A stretch of DNA of 64,000 nt from Candidatus Lucifugimonas marina (GCA_029593915.1 CP046147.1:2046001-2110000); one strand, 5' to 3'. Counted from the first letter of the stretch, positions 23,985 through 34,200 are shown. Made by a program: numbers and translations. The notes: a model not told the origin generated them from the sequence alone.

Positions 23985-24755
23985 TTACTTGAGCGCCCGG
24001 GCGATGCCTTCGCACGCCTGCATGTAGATCGTTGCATCGACGTTGATCGACAGGTACTGCACACCGAGATCGATGAGCCATTTACCCATCTCAACGTCTT
24101 TGGCGTAAGAACCGATCACCCTGCCCTGAGCACGAGCCTTCTCGGCTGCCTCTTTGAGTGCATCTTCAACGATCTTTGATCGAACATCACCTGGAACACC
24201 GAGCGACTGTGAGATGTCGTATGGGCCGAGGAACAGAACGTCGATCCCATCGACGGTCATGATCTCTTCGAGATTGTTCAGACCCTTCTGACCTTCGATG
24301 TGAACCACCGTCATGGTCTCTTCGTTCTGGCGCGCCGGGTGGTCTACAGCATCGTCCTTGTAGTAATTTCCGGCTCGGGTGAATACAGAAACGCCACGCT
24401 CGCCCATAGGTGCGTACTTCGCGGCGTGCACGACTTTTTCAGCGTCAGATTTCTGATTGATCTGAGGGACCTGAACTCCGTCAGCTCCGATATCGAGCGC
24501 TCGCAGAATCGGCCATTCTTCATTGCCACCGACTCGAACGATTGGCGCAACGCCTGTACCCTGCGCTGCAATTACCAGGTCGGTAACTGTTTCCATTGAA
24601 AGCGGACCGTGCTCAGTGTCGAGAATGCAGAAGTCCATTCCGGCGTAGCCGAGCGCATCGATCATCGTTGCCGACGGAACGATGGTGAATGGGCCGACTA
24701 CAACTTCGCCTGCCTGTAGCTTTTTCTTTAGTTCGCCGCGAATGGTTTTTGGCAT
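23985..24755 (-). CDS. HpcH/HpaI family aldolase (2-keto-3-deoxy-acid aldolase-like)
   Basis: A 256-residue class II aldolase that would split a 2-keto-3-deoxy acid into pyruvate and an aldehyde using a divalent metal. Motifs: FCILDTEHGPLS, IVRVGGNEEWPILRALDIGA then DGVQVPQI, VVHIEGQKGL (metal Glu) and FLGPYDISQSLGVPG (metal Asp and specificity loop). I chose ATG 24755 (MPKTIRGELKKKL) because family similarity starts there; the frame is open further upstream. It is convergent with the dehydratase/HAD pair, whose product it could consume. Confidence 0.88.
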   Translation of the reverse strand: MPKTIRGELKKKLQAGEVVVGPFTIVPSATMIDALGYAGMDFCILDTEHGPLSMETVTDLVIAAQGTGVAPIVRVGGNEEWPILRALDIGADGVQVPQINQKSDAEKVVHAAKYAPMGERGVSVFTRAGNYYKDDAVDHPARQNEETMTVVHIEGQKGLNNLEEIMTVDGIDVLFLGPYDISQSLGVPGDVRSKIVEDALKEAAEKARAQGRVIGSYAKDVEMGKWLIDLGVQYLSINVDATIYMQACEGIARALK

Positions 24756-24962
24756 TTTCTCTTCTTCGTTTCTTGTACCAGATTCAAACGGATGATCGAC
24801 TCCGGCAGGTAAAAATTTCTTGAACGGCACAAAGTTTACCGTGAGATTTGGTTGGTGGGAGTTCGAGTTTCCTCTGGATCGGTGATGCGGTCCGGACTCC
24901 AAAGTACAGAAAGAATCGGTTCTGCTACCAATTATTCACCACGTAGGCGGTATCCTTCTTCG

Positions 24963-25850
24963 ATGCTTAATTCTGGGTCAGATTCTGGATCAAAATCGCG
25001 AATCGTTTTTTTGGGGACAGGAACCTCTGAAGGGGTTCCGCGGGTGTCGTGTCTGACAAGCCCCGAAAGCGATTGCCCTGTATGTCCTGACGCCATGAAG
25101 CCGGGTTCGCCGAATCGGCGACGCAACACGTCACTACTGATTCAGCGCGAATTCTCCGATGGTCGAATATCTAACGTTGTTATCGACGCTGGAAAGTTCT
25201 TCTACGAGTCGGCGATGCACTGGTTCCCGAAGTACAACGTGCAGACGATGGATGCTTTGGTGATCACTCACGCTCACGCCGACGCTGTAGGTGGTTTAGA
25301 CGATCTTCGAGACTGGACGAACAATAATCAGGAATCGCTTCCAATTTACTTGCGAGAAACCGATCTAGATTCGGTCGAATCTCTATTTTTCTATCTTGTC
25401 GACCGAAACAAGCAAACCGGTGGCGGCGGTGTGGCGAAACTCACCTTCGAGACTATCGATGACTCGCCGTTTGATGCTGACGGGCTGGAGATGATTCCGT
25501 TGCCCGTCGAGCACGGTCGAGGTCAGGAAATTTTCGGATTCCGGTTTGGTGAAGTCAGCTACATTTCCGACGCTTCAGCGATTTCAGATTCGACCACTGA
25601 ACTGATTGCAGGATCAGAATTACTGGTGCTCGATGCGCTTCGCCCTGCCCGCACTCACGGCACTCACTTCACGCTGGAACAGGCTGTCGATGAAGCGCGC
25701 CGACTCGGCGTGAAGCGCACACTTCTGACTGATGCAACCCACGATATCGATCACGTGCCGGTGAACGCCGAATTGGCGAAGCTGAAAGAATCAGAAGGTC
25801 TGGATATTCAATACGCCTACGACGGTATGGAGATCAGCGTAGAACTCTAG
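24963..25850 (+). CDS. MBL-fold metallohydrolase (PhnP-like variant)
   Basis: A 295-residue metallo-beta-lactamase-fold hydrolase. It opens RIVFLGTGTSEGVPRVSC, then a Cys pair (DCPVC) and NRRRNTSLLI, as in PhnP-type phosphodiesterases. The metal motif is ITHAHADAVGGLDDLRDW: the usual HxHxDH has Ala as its last residue. The same HAHADA form is known in a related set of MBL proteins, so this is a family variant rather than decay. Later elements are VEHGRG, YISDAS and DALRPARTHGTHF. The substrate is unknown, possibly a cyclic phosphodiester. The ATG at 24963 gives MLNSGSDSG; earlier starts are possible. Confidence 0.82.
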   Translation: MLNSGSDSGSKSRIVFLGTGTSEGVPRVSCLTSPESDCPVCPDAMKPGSPNRRRNTSLLIQREFSDGRISNVVIDAGKFFYESAMHWFPKYNVQTMDALVITHAHADAVGGLDDLRDWTNNNQESLPIYLRETDLDSVESLFFYLVDRNKQTGGGGVAKLTFETIDDSPFDADGLEMIPLPVEHGRGQEIFGFRFGEVSYISDASAISDSTTELIAGSELLVLDALRPARTHGTHFTLEQAVDEARRLGVKRTLLTDATHDIDHVPVNAELAKLKESEGLDIQYAYDGMEISVEL

Positions 25851-26101
25851 ACTGCCAACGTTAGACTTTCCGAGTGCCGCCGAGGGATCACCTGAGCTGC
25901 ACATAAACGTGCGGTCGCGTCCCCGCCCCGGATCCTTCACTCCGAGGACCCTTCGATTAGCTCAGGATGCACTCCGCTCAGGAAATCGATTCGTTCTAAC
26001 GGACGATGAGGGCGGAAAAATCGTCAGAGTTATTACCCATCTAACGAATCTCCCTCATCCCAACCTTCTCCCGATAGGAGAAGGAGTAGACAGCAGGCGA
26101 A
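25851..26101. repeat. intergenic repeat debris including a CTTCTCC/GGAGAAG hairpin
   Basis: The gap between the convergent MBL and RraA-like genes holds fragments of dispersed-repeat type: GGATCCTTC..AGCTCAGGATGC..CTCAGGA and the hairpin CCTTCTCCC-gata-GGAGAAGG near 26063-26085. No gene is seen. The hairpin could end transcription from either side. Confidence 0.45.
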
Positions 26102-26845
26102 CTAGCCGTTCTTCTCGGCGCGTTCCTTGCGGTACATGGCAATCACTTCGTCGTCAGGCGGATAGTACAGACCGGGAGTGAGCTGCTCTTTGTCGAGTCG
26201 TACTCGAATCCACTCTTCAAGATCGTCGTACTCGATAGCCTTGAGTGCGATTTCGGGAGCTACTACTCGCGGAATAACGACCACTCCGTCGTCATCGGCA
26301 ACGATGTAATCGCCGGGTCGAACCAAAATTCCATCGACTGCAACAGTGTCGTTGGTCGAGTAAGGCGTACCTACCCGTGTACCTAGGTTGGAAGTCTTGT
26401 CGAGTCCCCACATTCCAACCCCGTAGTCTTTGACAGTGTGCATATCGCGGATACCGCCGTCGCACACCAGACCGTCGACGCCACGCTGCTTGAGTCGCAA
26501 AAACTTGATATCGCCACCAATGGACATTCGCTTGTTGCGCATCGACTCCATGACGATCACATCGCCGGGTCCCGCAAGTTCGAATGCAGCGAATTCTGGA
26601 GATTCTTCACCGCCGGGTTTTTCAGCCATTCCGTCGGGACGAGCAGGTACGAATCGAACAGTGATGGCTCGTGCGACGAGTCGCTGTCCCGGGTTCATCG
26701 TGCGAACGTTGGGCATGTAGACGTAGTGCGGTTCGTAGCCGTTTCGGGCGAGCACATCGACTACTGCCGTGGTGTTCACCTTTTTGAGCTGTTCGATTGT
26801 TTCCTTATCGAGTACGTGAGCGGGCGTGGGCTGAATTACGGCCAT
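26102..26845 (-). CDS. RraA-like / 4-hydroxy-4-methyl-2-oxoglutarate aldolase family protein
   Basis: A 247-residue protein of the RraA/HMG aldolase family (often called demethylmenaquinone methyltransferase-like). Family marks are NTTAVVDVLARNGYEPHYVY, GDVIVMESMRNK, LKQRGVDGLVCDGGIRD and DYIVADDDGVVVIPR. Members with the GDxxx...RGvxGxVxDGxxRD pattern act as metal-dependent aldolases or decarboxylases on hydroxy-oxo acids. The sugar-acid dehydratase and aldolase nearby suggest a catabolic role rather than RNase E inhibition. ATG 26845 (MAVIQPTPAHVL) is preferred over an extension to 26890. Confidence 0.85.
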   Translation of the reverse strand: MAVIQPTPAHVLDKETIEQLKKVNTTAVVDVLARNGYEPHYVYMPNVRTMNPGQRLVARAITVRFVPARPDGMAEKPGGEESPEFAAFELAGPGDVIVMESMRNKRMSIGGDIKFLRLKQRGVDGLVCDGGIRDMHTVKDYGVGMWGLDKTSNLGTRVGTPYSTNDTVAVDGILVRPGDYIVADDDGVVVIPRVVAPEIALKAIEYDDLEEWIRVRLDKEQLTPGLYYPPDDEVIAMYRKERAEKNG

Positions 26846-26946
26846 GTGCGGCAGCTTTCTCCGGCTGAGGGTGTCTACAAAACGTGACAATGGTACATGC
26901 AGAAGCGAACGAATTCGTCACCCAGTGCAATGCAACCATCGATCCT

Positions 26947-27075
26947 GTCATGCTGAACTTGATTCAGTATCTCGTTCGATTGACTCGACGACGACCACGA
27001 GAGACAACGGCCATATTGGCTGAATCGTCAAATTTTGTCGGGTCGACAGAGATCCTGAATCTAGTTCAGGATGAC
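26947..27075. repeat. 129-bp element with 26-bp terminal inverted repeats
   Basis: The left end GTCATGCTGAACTTGATTCA (26947 onward, to 26972) is nearly the reverse complement of the right end (27050-27075, ending CTAGTTCAGGATGAC). The intervening 77 bp have no open frame of note. It lies between the RraA-like and M20 genes. Related GTCATCCTGA..TTCAGGATCT pieces occur at 50900-50951 and 50998 onward. It looks like a MITE or a hairpin-type intergenic repeat. Confidence 0.7.
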
Positions 27076-27109
27076 AACGATTGAGATCGGGTGCCTACTG
27101 ATGATCGAT

Positions 27110-28480
27110 CTATCCCCAGTCACGGGCAAATCGCTCGATGATCAATGCAGCATGCTTCGCACCAAGCAGAAAATCCTCAACAGTGATGTTCTCGTTTGGT
27201 GCGTGAATCTTGTGCGAAGGGTGGTCGATCCCAGACGTTGCTATCGGCATTCCGAGCGTGTCGCCAAAATCGAACATTGGCCCTGTTCCTGCCATGTTGG
27301 GAGTCATTACTGGCTTCCGACCGTAGATTTCCTCGGCAGTTTCAGCAACCAGCTGAACCCAGGGAGAATTGAGATCGGTGCGATACGGATTCACAGCACC
27401 GAGCACTTCGATTTCGACATCTTCAAAGCCGTGCTTATCGAGATGTTTTCGCAGCTTTTCAACGATGTCGTACGGGCGTTGTTCAGGAACAAGCCGAAAG
27501 TCCATTTTGGCTTTGGCTTCGGCCGGAAGAACGGTTTTGAGTCCAGCGTCCTGATATCCCGAATCGAGCCCAGCGATATTGGCTGTTGGCTGGAACGTCA
27601 GTTGCTTTCGTAGATCTTCGCCATCCAGCCCTTTAACGAATCCGGAAACACCAAACGTATCGAGCCATTCAGGAGCATCATCTGGCAGAGCCTCGACGGC
27701 AGCTATCGCTTCCGGGCTAGGTTCCGTGATGCCGTCATAAAATCCATCGATGAGGATGTTTTCGTCTTCGTCCTTGATCGTCTGAAGTGCACGGAGCAGC
27801 CGCCACGCTGCCGATGGCAATATTGCCGCATAGGATGAGTGTGCATCGCCTGAGAGCATGCGCACGCTAAGGCCAACGCCGAGTACGCCTTTGAGTCCAA
27901 GATACATAAACGGATCGTCGTTGAGATTGCGACCGCCGCCCTCCCAGATGCAGGCGTCGGCTTTGAAATCGTCGCCTCGTTCTGCGATGAGATCGGGGAG
28001 GTTAATCGATCCGGACTCCTCTTCTCCCTCGCAGAACATTTTGATGTTACAAGGGACTCCGCCTCGCTCATCGATAAACGCGCGAATCGCCGCAAGTCGA
28101 GCACCGATGTTGCCTTTGTCGTCGGACATTCCTCGACCGTACAAGCGATCGCCAACCTGAGTGGGTTCGAACGGATCGGTGTCCCATAGATCGAGCGGGT
28201 CTACGGGCTGTACGTCATAGTGGCAGTAGAACAGCAGCGTAGGTGCGGTTTCAGGATTTTCCGAGGCTGCCATATATCCGTATACGGTCGGCAGTCCGTC
28301 GTTCGGGACTGGAACGATTTCGGCGTCGAATCCGTTTCGTTCGAGCAGTTCTTTCATTACGCCCGGTGCTTTGTCGAAGCCGACTTTCTGAGTGGAAATC
28401 GACGGTTGGCGAACCAGTTCAAATAGCTGCTGAATCGATTCATCAACGTGCGATTCGATGTGTGAGTAAATTTCGTTCAT
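27110..28480 (-). CDS. M20 family metallopeptidase (dipeptidase/deacylase)
   Basis: A 456-residue M20 enzyme with two co-catalytic zinc sites. Ligands and catalytic residues are in LLFYCHYDVQPVDP (His, Asp), RGMSDDKGN (bridging Asp), FCEGEEESGS (catalytic Glu and ligand Glu) and the late HPSHKIHAPNE (His). The dimerisation domain lies in between. The group includes carnosinase-like dipeptidases. Its ATG overlaps the stop of the NUDIX gene (28477-28480), so both belong to one operon with the DUF4234 gene. The true substrate is unknown. Confidence 0.92.
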   Translation of the reverse strand: MNEIYSHIESHVDESIQQLFELVRQPSISTQKVGFDKAPGVMKELLERNGFDAEIVPVPNDGLPTVYGYMAASENPETAPTLLFYCHYDVQPVDPLDLWDTDPFEPTQVGDRLYGRGMSDDKGNIGARLAAIRAFIDERGGVPCNIKMFCEGEEESGSINLPDLIAERGDDFKADACIWEGGGRNLNDDPFMYLGLKGVLGVGLSVRMLSGDAHSSYAAILPSAAWRLLRALQTIKDEDENILIDGFYDGITEPSPEAIAAVEALPDDAPEWLDTFGVSGFVKGLDGEDLRKQLTFQPTANIAGLDSGYQDAGLKTVLPAEAKAKMDFRLVPEQRPYDIVEKLRKHLDKHGFEDVEIEVLGAVNPYRTDLNSPWVQLVAETAEEIYGRKPVMTPNMAGTGPMFDFGDTLGMPIATSGIDHPSHKIHAPNENITVEDFLLGAKHAALIIERFARDWG

Positions 28481-29076
28481 GCTGTCGTGTCGTTCACTTT
28501 CAGTTCTTGATGCATCAAATATCGAGCAACGCTGGCAAGAGTTACACCGTCGCTGATTTTTTCGCTGTTTAAGAAATCGAGTAGTTCACGTCGCCCGAGC
28601 AATTTCGCATCGACAATTCCTTCTTCGCCTTGAAGAACAACGTCTTCTAAAGAAATTTCTGGAATCTTGGCGATAAGCGAATGGAACGGCAAGCCAGTAA
28701 ACCCGGCGATGGGAATTTGCGAGCCCATCATCTCGACACTGTTTGGAGTTATGCCAGTCTCTTCAACAAGCTCGCGCCACGCGGATTCAATTGGCTCTTC
28801 ACCGGGCTCCATCACTCCCGCGGGGAATTCCCACAAGTACTGCTTGGAGGGGTGACGATACGACTTGATCAGCAGAAATTTCTCTGATGGCGTAACCGGC
28901 ACTACCATCACAGCACCTTCGCCAGAATGCGACCTAACCCAGGCATATTTGCCGGTTTCGCCGGTGGGATGAACAATATCGTCGTAGTAGAAATTGAGCC
29001 ACGGTGTTTCGTAGACAAGATGCTCAACACCAGGATCTGGAACCCAGTCTCTTGCTGAAAACGGTTCTTTCGGCAT
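28477..29076 (-). CDS. NUDIX hydrolase (ADP-ribose pyrophosphatase-like)
   Basis: A 199-residue NUDIX protein. The Nudix box runs GVMEPGEEPIESAWRELVEE then TGI, matching G-x5-E-x7-REUxEExGU with all metal-binding glutamates. The flanking KSYRHPSKQYLWEFPAG and ITPNSVEMM..IPIAGFTGLP resemble ADP-ribose/NDP-sugar pyrophosphatases. It lies between DUF4234 (adjacent stop/start) and the M20 peptidase gene (ATGA overlap). It probably recycles or cleans up nucleoside diphosphate derivatives. Confidence 0.9.
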   Translation of the reverse strand: MPKEPFSARDWVPDPGVEHLVYETPWLNFYYDDIVHPTGETGKYAWVRSHSGEGAVMVVPVTPSEKFLLIKSYRHPSKQYLWEFPAGVMEPGEEPIESAWRELVEETGITPNSVEMMGSQIPIAGFTGLPFHSLIAKIPEISLEDVVLQGEEGIVDAKLLGRRELLDFLNSEKISDGVTLASVARYLMHQELKVNDTTA

Positions 29077-29427
29077 TTACAGCTCTGTCGCCGATGCTTC
29101 GACAGGGAATGGAGTGCCGGCGACTCGATTGAGCTCGATTTGAAGCAGAATCCATACGACGGGTGAGACGAATATCCACAATACCCACAAAAGAATCGCC
29201 GGATACGTTCTATCGAATGCCTGATCGGCTGCTGCAGAGTGCTTCCACATGGCGAAGAAGTTAGCTATCGGGATAATCATCAGTATCGTCCAGAGCAAGG
29301 CTTCAACTCGCTTGCCCTTCAGCTTCGTCATTTCATCGAGAGTCGAGTAGTACCAGTAGAGCGAATACAGCCCAAAGGTCAGGAAGTACATAACAAACTG
29401 GAAGAGCATATTTCGGCGTTTGACCAT
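29077..29427 (-). CDS. DUF4234 family membrane protein
   Basis: A 116-residue membrane protein with three hydrophobic segments: the DUF4234 hallmark FQFVMYFLTFGLYSLYWYY, then LLWTILMIIPIANFFAMW and AILLWVLWIFVSPVVWILL. Function unknown. It is the first gene of a three-gene minus-strand operon with the NUDIX and M20 genes, its stop directly abutting the NUDIX start. Confidence 0.8.
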   Translation of the reverse strand: MVKRRNMLFQFVMYFLTFGLYSLYWYYSTLDEMTKLKGKRVEALLWTILMIIPIANFFAMWKHSAAADQAFDRTYPAILLWVLWIFVSPVVWILLQIELNRVAGTPFPVEASATEL

Positions 29428-29519
29428 AACCAGCCTCGGTTCGTGAGTTCTAATACTTTTTGATCACCGTTCGACCCGGACATTAGCATATTCGAACGAA
29501 TCGCTAAGCCGGTGCCCGG

Positions 29520-30350
29520 TTACTCGGCGGCGCCGGGCATTCCGGGTTCAAGCGGTGTTGAATCTTGTGGCACGCCACCGGCAAGGAATCCGCCATCAAC
29601 TGTGATGGTCTGACCGTTTACATATTCGCCGAGTTCCGAAGCCAGAAAAACACACGCGCCAGCGATATCTTTCGGCAGTCCACCACGATGATTCGGGATG
29701 AACCCTTTTGCTGAGCCCAAATATTCGTCATCACCTCGTGAGGATTCCTGGTTCTCAGGAAGCACTCGACTATCGATGTAGCCAGGAGCAACGCAATTCG
29801 CAGTGATTCCAGTACCAGCAAGATCATGTGCCATCGACTGAACCATGCGATTGAGTCCAGCTTTCACGATTCCGTAGACACCATCGTGCGGCCAAGCCCG
29901 ATAGCTGTGAACACTGCTGATGTTGATGACACTTCCGCCGTGACCGTGTTCGATCATCCGGTTGACAGCACCCTGCGCAAGGAAGAGGTAGCCCTTGAGA
30001 GCATGGCCAACGAGGTGATCCCAGAATTCTTCAGTGATTTTCGTGAAGTGCATGTCGCGTGAAGCGACTGCGTTGTTCACCAGAATATCGATACGCCCAT
30101 GCTCTTCGACAAACTCGTTGAGCATGCGTTCTCGATCTTCAGTGTTGCCAACATCGGCCTGATGCCACGACGCTTTTCTACCGAGTGATTCGACCTTCGC
30201 AATCGTCTTATCTGCTTCAGCATCACGAACAACGTCGTTGATGCCGACGTCTGCGCCATGTTCCGCAAAGAGCTGTGCTATACCGGCACCGATCCCCCGA
30301 CGGGAACCGGTAATCAGTGCCTTTTTGCCTTCGAGAAGTTGTGTGGTCAT
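29520..30350 (-). CDS. short-chain dehydrogenase/reductase
   Basis: A 276-residue classical SDR. The cofactor loop is ITGSRRGIGAGIAQLFAEHG followed by ADVGINDVVRDAE; the catalytic Ser is in VINISSVHSYRAW and the Tyr-x3-Lys in GVYGIVKAGL. NNAV and the C-terminal VNGQTITVDGGF are also typical. It is closely similar to the next SDR (30387), pointing to a tandem duplication. The substrate is probably an alcohol or sugar intermediate of the neighbouring catabolic genes, but it is unknown. Confidence 0.92.
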   Translation of the reverse strand: MTTQLLEGKKALITGSRRGIGAGIAQLFAEHGADVGINDVVRDAEADKTIAKVESLGRKASWHQADVGNTEDRERMLNEFVEEHGRIDILVNNAVASRDMHFTKITEEFWDHLVGHALKGYLFLAQGAVNRMIEHGHGGSVINISSVHSYRAWPHDGVYGIVKAGLNRMVQSMAHDLAGTGITANCVAPGYIDSRVLPENQESSRGDDEYLGSAKGFIPNHRGGLPKDIAGACVFLASELGEYVNGQTITVDGGFLAGGVPQDSTPLEPGMPGAAE

Positions 30351-30386
30351 GACCGAATACTCTCCGCGGTGTTGGAAACGGTGGAA

Positions 30387-31178
30387 CTAGTTGTCCATCA
30401 CCTTCGTTGCGATCATTCCGCCGTCGACCAAGATGGTCTCTCCATTGACGTACTGTCCCAGTTCTGACGTAAGATACAGCACAGCATTTGCGATATCGCT
30501 TGGAAGCCCGCCTTTAGCGGCCGGAAGTCGGTCGGTGAACCTTGAAGGGTCGTGTGGAGCGCCATCGATCACATCGTCGTCGTCTTCACTCGGCAGTACG
30601 TTCGAGATGGCGCCGGGAGCAATGCAGTTGGCGTTGATGTTGTGGCCTTTGAGGTCGATGGCGAAGCCTTTGACCATTCGCTTTAGTCCAGCTTTGGCTG
30701 TTCCGTAGGCGGTCCACTCTTCGATCGCCACGTACGAGTGAACACTCGATAGACAAACGATGCTTCCGCCCGAGCCTTGAGAAATCATCTCTTTCGCGGC
30801 GCGCTGCGAACCAAAGAAGTACCCCTTGAGTGAAAGGTCCATCATTCGATCCCAGTAGGCTTCGTCGGTGTCGAACAATGGTCGTGATTGGTCAGGGAAG
30901 ATGGCGTTGTTCACCAAGATATCGATCTGACCGTGCTCTTCAAGGAACGAGTCAATTACAGCGTTGATCCCGGCGACAGTGCTCACGTCACCTGCGTGAA
31001 ACGATCCCTTCACGCCTCGTTTTTCAATGAGTTCGACAGCACGCTGTGAAGTTTCATCGTCGACGATATCGTTGACTCCGACGTCGGCACCTTCGTTGGC
31101 AAGAGTGAGTGCGATGCCGCGACCGATGCCCTTGCGCGCCCCTGTAATTAGTGCCTTTTTACCGTCGAGCAGACCCAT
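30387..31178 (-). CDS. short-chain dehydrogenase/reductase, paralogue of 29520
   Basis: A 263-residue classical SDR: ALITGARKGIGRGIALTLAN, ADVGVNDIVDDE, NNAIFPDQ, catalytic Ser in VCLSSVHSY and Tyr-x3-Lys in AYGTAKAGLKR, ending VNGETILVDGGM. It shares the unusual SSVHSY active-site stretch with the downstream SDR, 36 bp away on the same strand, so both are probably co-transcribed products of gene duplication that may have diverged in substrate. Confidence 0.92.
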   Translation of the reverse strand: MGLLDGKKALITGARKGIGRGIALTLANEGADVGVNDIVDDETSQRAVELIEKRGVKGSFHAGDVSTVAGINAVIDSFLEEHGQIDILVNNAIFPDQSRPLFDTDEAYWDRMMDLSLKGYFFGSQRAAKEMISQGSGGSIVCLSSVHSYVAIEEWTAYGTAKAGLKRMVKGFAIDLKGHNINANCIAPGAISNVLPSEDDDDVIDGAPHDPSRFTDRLPAAKGGLPSDIANAVLYLTSELGQYVNGETILVDGGMIATKVMDN

Positions 31179-31268
31179 TATTTGCCTCCGAATTTGGGAT
31201 TAGAAATATTCAGATGCGATCTTATAGCGAGTTGATCGACTTCGGAGGTCAGTGGTTGTTCGCTCTGC

Positions 31269-34200
31269 TCACGTTTTCTGGAGAATTTCGTTCTTGATTT
31301 TGGCCAGCGCTGCGGCCTTGGCTGCTGGCAAATCTGCGACTACATATTCTTTCGCACCGCCGTCTCCGCTACCATCGGCGAACACTAGAACTGCGTCGCG
31401 CACGTTCATTCCCTGCTTTTCAAGCACGAGGGCGTACCCAGCAAGTTGGTTTTCGTAACCACGAGCTCGCTCTTCGAGCAGCGGCCCCGTCACACGATCG
31501 GTTTTGTAGTCGATGATTGTGATCGACTCGTCTTCGTGCTGGACCATAAGGTCGACGGAGCCTTCAATTTCAATCCCGTCTTCCACTTCGGCCGCCACCC
31601 ACGCTTCACTCCAGCTATTCGAACCGGTAGCACTCGAAACAGTCGGACTTTCCAGCACATTCGACACAAGATGTGCGATGTCGTCCACCAGCTCTGGTAT
31701 CGAATACGCTTTGGCAGCCTGGTGAATCAGATCGGGAATGTTTGATTTGTCATCGAAATCAACGTCTTGAAGCACGCCGTGCACTGCGGAACCCACATCG
31801 GTACCGCCTCGACCTCGGCGCGAAGCATTCAACTCTGTAGATTCCGCGTTATCTTCGGGTTTCGGCGCTTCGAACATACTGTGATCAGCCAACTCTGATG
31901 GCGTGACGTACCCTCGATATTTGGCATCTTCAATAGCTGTCAGCAGTTCGCTCTGCCAATGCCTACGTTGATCCATCGAGTACGTTTCGATCAGAGCAGC
32001 CGATGTTTCGTTTCGCTTGCTGATCTGTTCATCAGTCACATCATCAACAGCAAATTCGGTTGATAAATTGCTACCAGCAGTGAGTTCGCCAATTTTGGCT
32101 GCGAGAGTCGATTTATCTCGACCGGAACGATGCACGCTAACAACTAGATGCTCTCTTGCCCGGGTGGCACCAACGTAAGCAAGTCGAACAAGTTCTGCCG
32201 CATCTGCCTCTTTGCTGGCAGTAGCGCGAGCCTCGTAATCTGCGGTTGCCAATCCTTGCTGTTTTGCACCTAAACGAACCGCAAGAATTGGCTCTCCGTG
32301 TTCTTCTTTGGCGATTGAGTTCCCCTTCGGGTTCGAAGCACTGACTTGCAGACCCATTAAGGCAACAATCGGAAATTCCAAACCTTTGGCTGCGTGAACT
32401 GTCATCACTCTAACGGCGTTGACTTCGCTGTTTGCCAATGCGCCTTCGGCAACCCGCACGCTTGCTTCGGCTTGCCTCGATATCCAGCGAACGAAGTCTC
32501 TGAGCGAACCACTTCCAGCGCGTTGAAGTGATCTCGACATTTCGATCAACAGATCCATCAATCGTTCTCGATCACCGCTTGCGTTGGCGAGGGCAGCAAC
32601 TTCACGTAGGCGTCGTTCGCGGACAAATTGCTCGATGAGATACGGCGTTGATATCCGCTGGCGAATCTCGTGATATCGAGCTAGCCCCGCCAACGCGGTC
32701 GCAACTCGCCTTGCTCCGCTTCCTTGTTCGAACTCATCAACCTGATAGGTTTTTCGAGCGTACTCGAACTTCCTTCCCTCACGAGCCCATTCGTATAAAT
32801 CTTGGTCAGAACAGCCCCATGCCAACGACTTCATAGAAGCGACAATCGCTACTTGGTCAGTGGGGTCGTCGATTGCAACTAAGTTGTTTGCGAGTTCATG
32901 CACCGTTTGTGATTCAAAGATCGGTGCTTGCCCCTCAAGTACGTATGGCACCTTGTGTTCGAAAAACGCATCTTCCAGGAACGAGAGTGCCGTTCGACGC
33001 GGCATCAGAACACATAGATCACGGTAGCTCGACTGGCGCATGCCGTCGGCACCATCTGGCAATTGCCATTCGCCAGCTCCAATGCTGCGAGCAAGCTTTG
33101 CGATGTCTTGGGATTCGGATTCCCGCGCCATCTCAACATTTCCGTCAGCAGGCCCGCCAGCGATCATAACCCTCGGTTTATCGCTGGAAAGATATTCGCC
33201 TCGTCCCGGCTCAAGAGCAACATAGGGAGCCTGATTCGGATCTTGCGCAGTTCCTTCAGGACTATTCATCCATGGATCAAATATCGCGTTCACCCAGTTC
33301 AACACACCGGGATTAGAGCGGAAGTTTTTCACCAATGAAAGTCGCTCGGCACCCAGAGACGTCACTAATCCTTTCAGTTGGGTTAGATCAGCTCGACGGA
33401 ATCGGTAGATCGACTGCTTATCGTCACCAACTATGAACAGCGCTCCAGGTGTTGGTGCACCCTTTCCATTCGATCTCGAATTGCGGTCGGCAAGTCTCAT
33501 CGCCAGTTTTAGCTGAAGCGGATCAGTATCTTGGAATTCATCGATCAATACGTGGGTGTAGCGTTCTTGAAAGTAACGCCTGACTTCAGCATCTTCATCG
33601 AGAAGCTCGCAAGAAAGCACCAAAAGATCCTGAAACTCGAGTAAGCCTTCAGCACGGCGCTTTCGGGCATAGCCAAGCACCATTTCTGCAACAGCATTTA
33701 CTAACGGAACCACAGTCGATTCCCCTAGCGACTGCCGACCTGCTTCAAGTCGTTCCTGTGCCTCGCCGAGAAGTGCCCTTACTTCTTCGATACTTGATTC
33801 GCCGCTGTCGAGATCACTCCAGTCGCCTTTTCGTCCACCACCGACTTTGAGCTTTGCAATCTGTGTGAGCGCAAGAATGCACTCCTCGTCTGAATCGGTG
33901 GCAAGAGCTTCATCAATCCATCTCAGAGTTTGCGGGACCAGAGACCCCAAATGTGCCAGCAGTTTGTCGTCTGGGTTTGTGCAATAGCTGCGAAGTTCAT
34001 AGGCTGCCTGAAGATCTGATCGAACGGCTTCAAGAACAAGTGAGGGCTTGTCAGTCTGCGTTGGCTTTGGAAGTGATCCTATTCGTTCGACTAGATCGTA
34101 GTTCGCATGAAGCTCAGCTGCTAAATCACGAAGATCACCGAGCGGATGTTTTAGTCCTAGCCGTTGAGCATTTACGACTGCGTCAGAGAACTCCGTGTCG

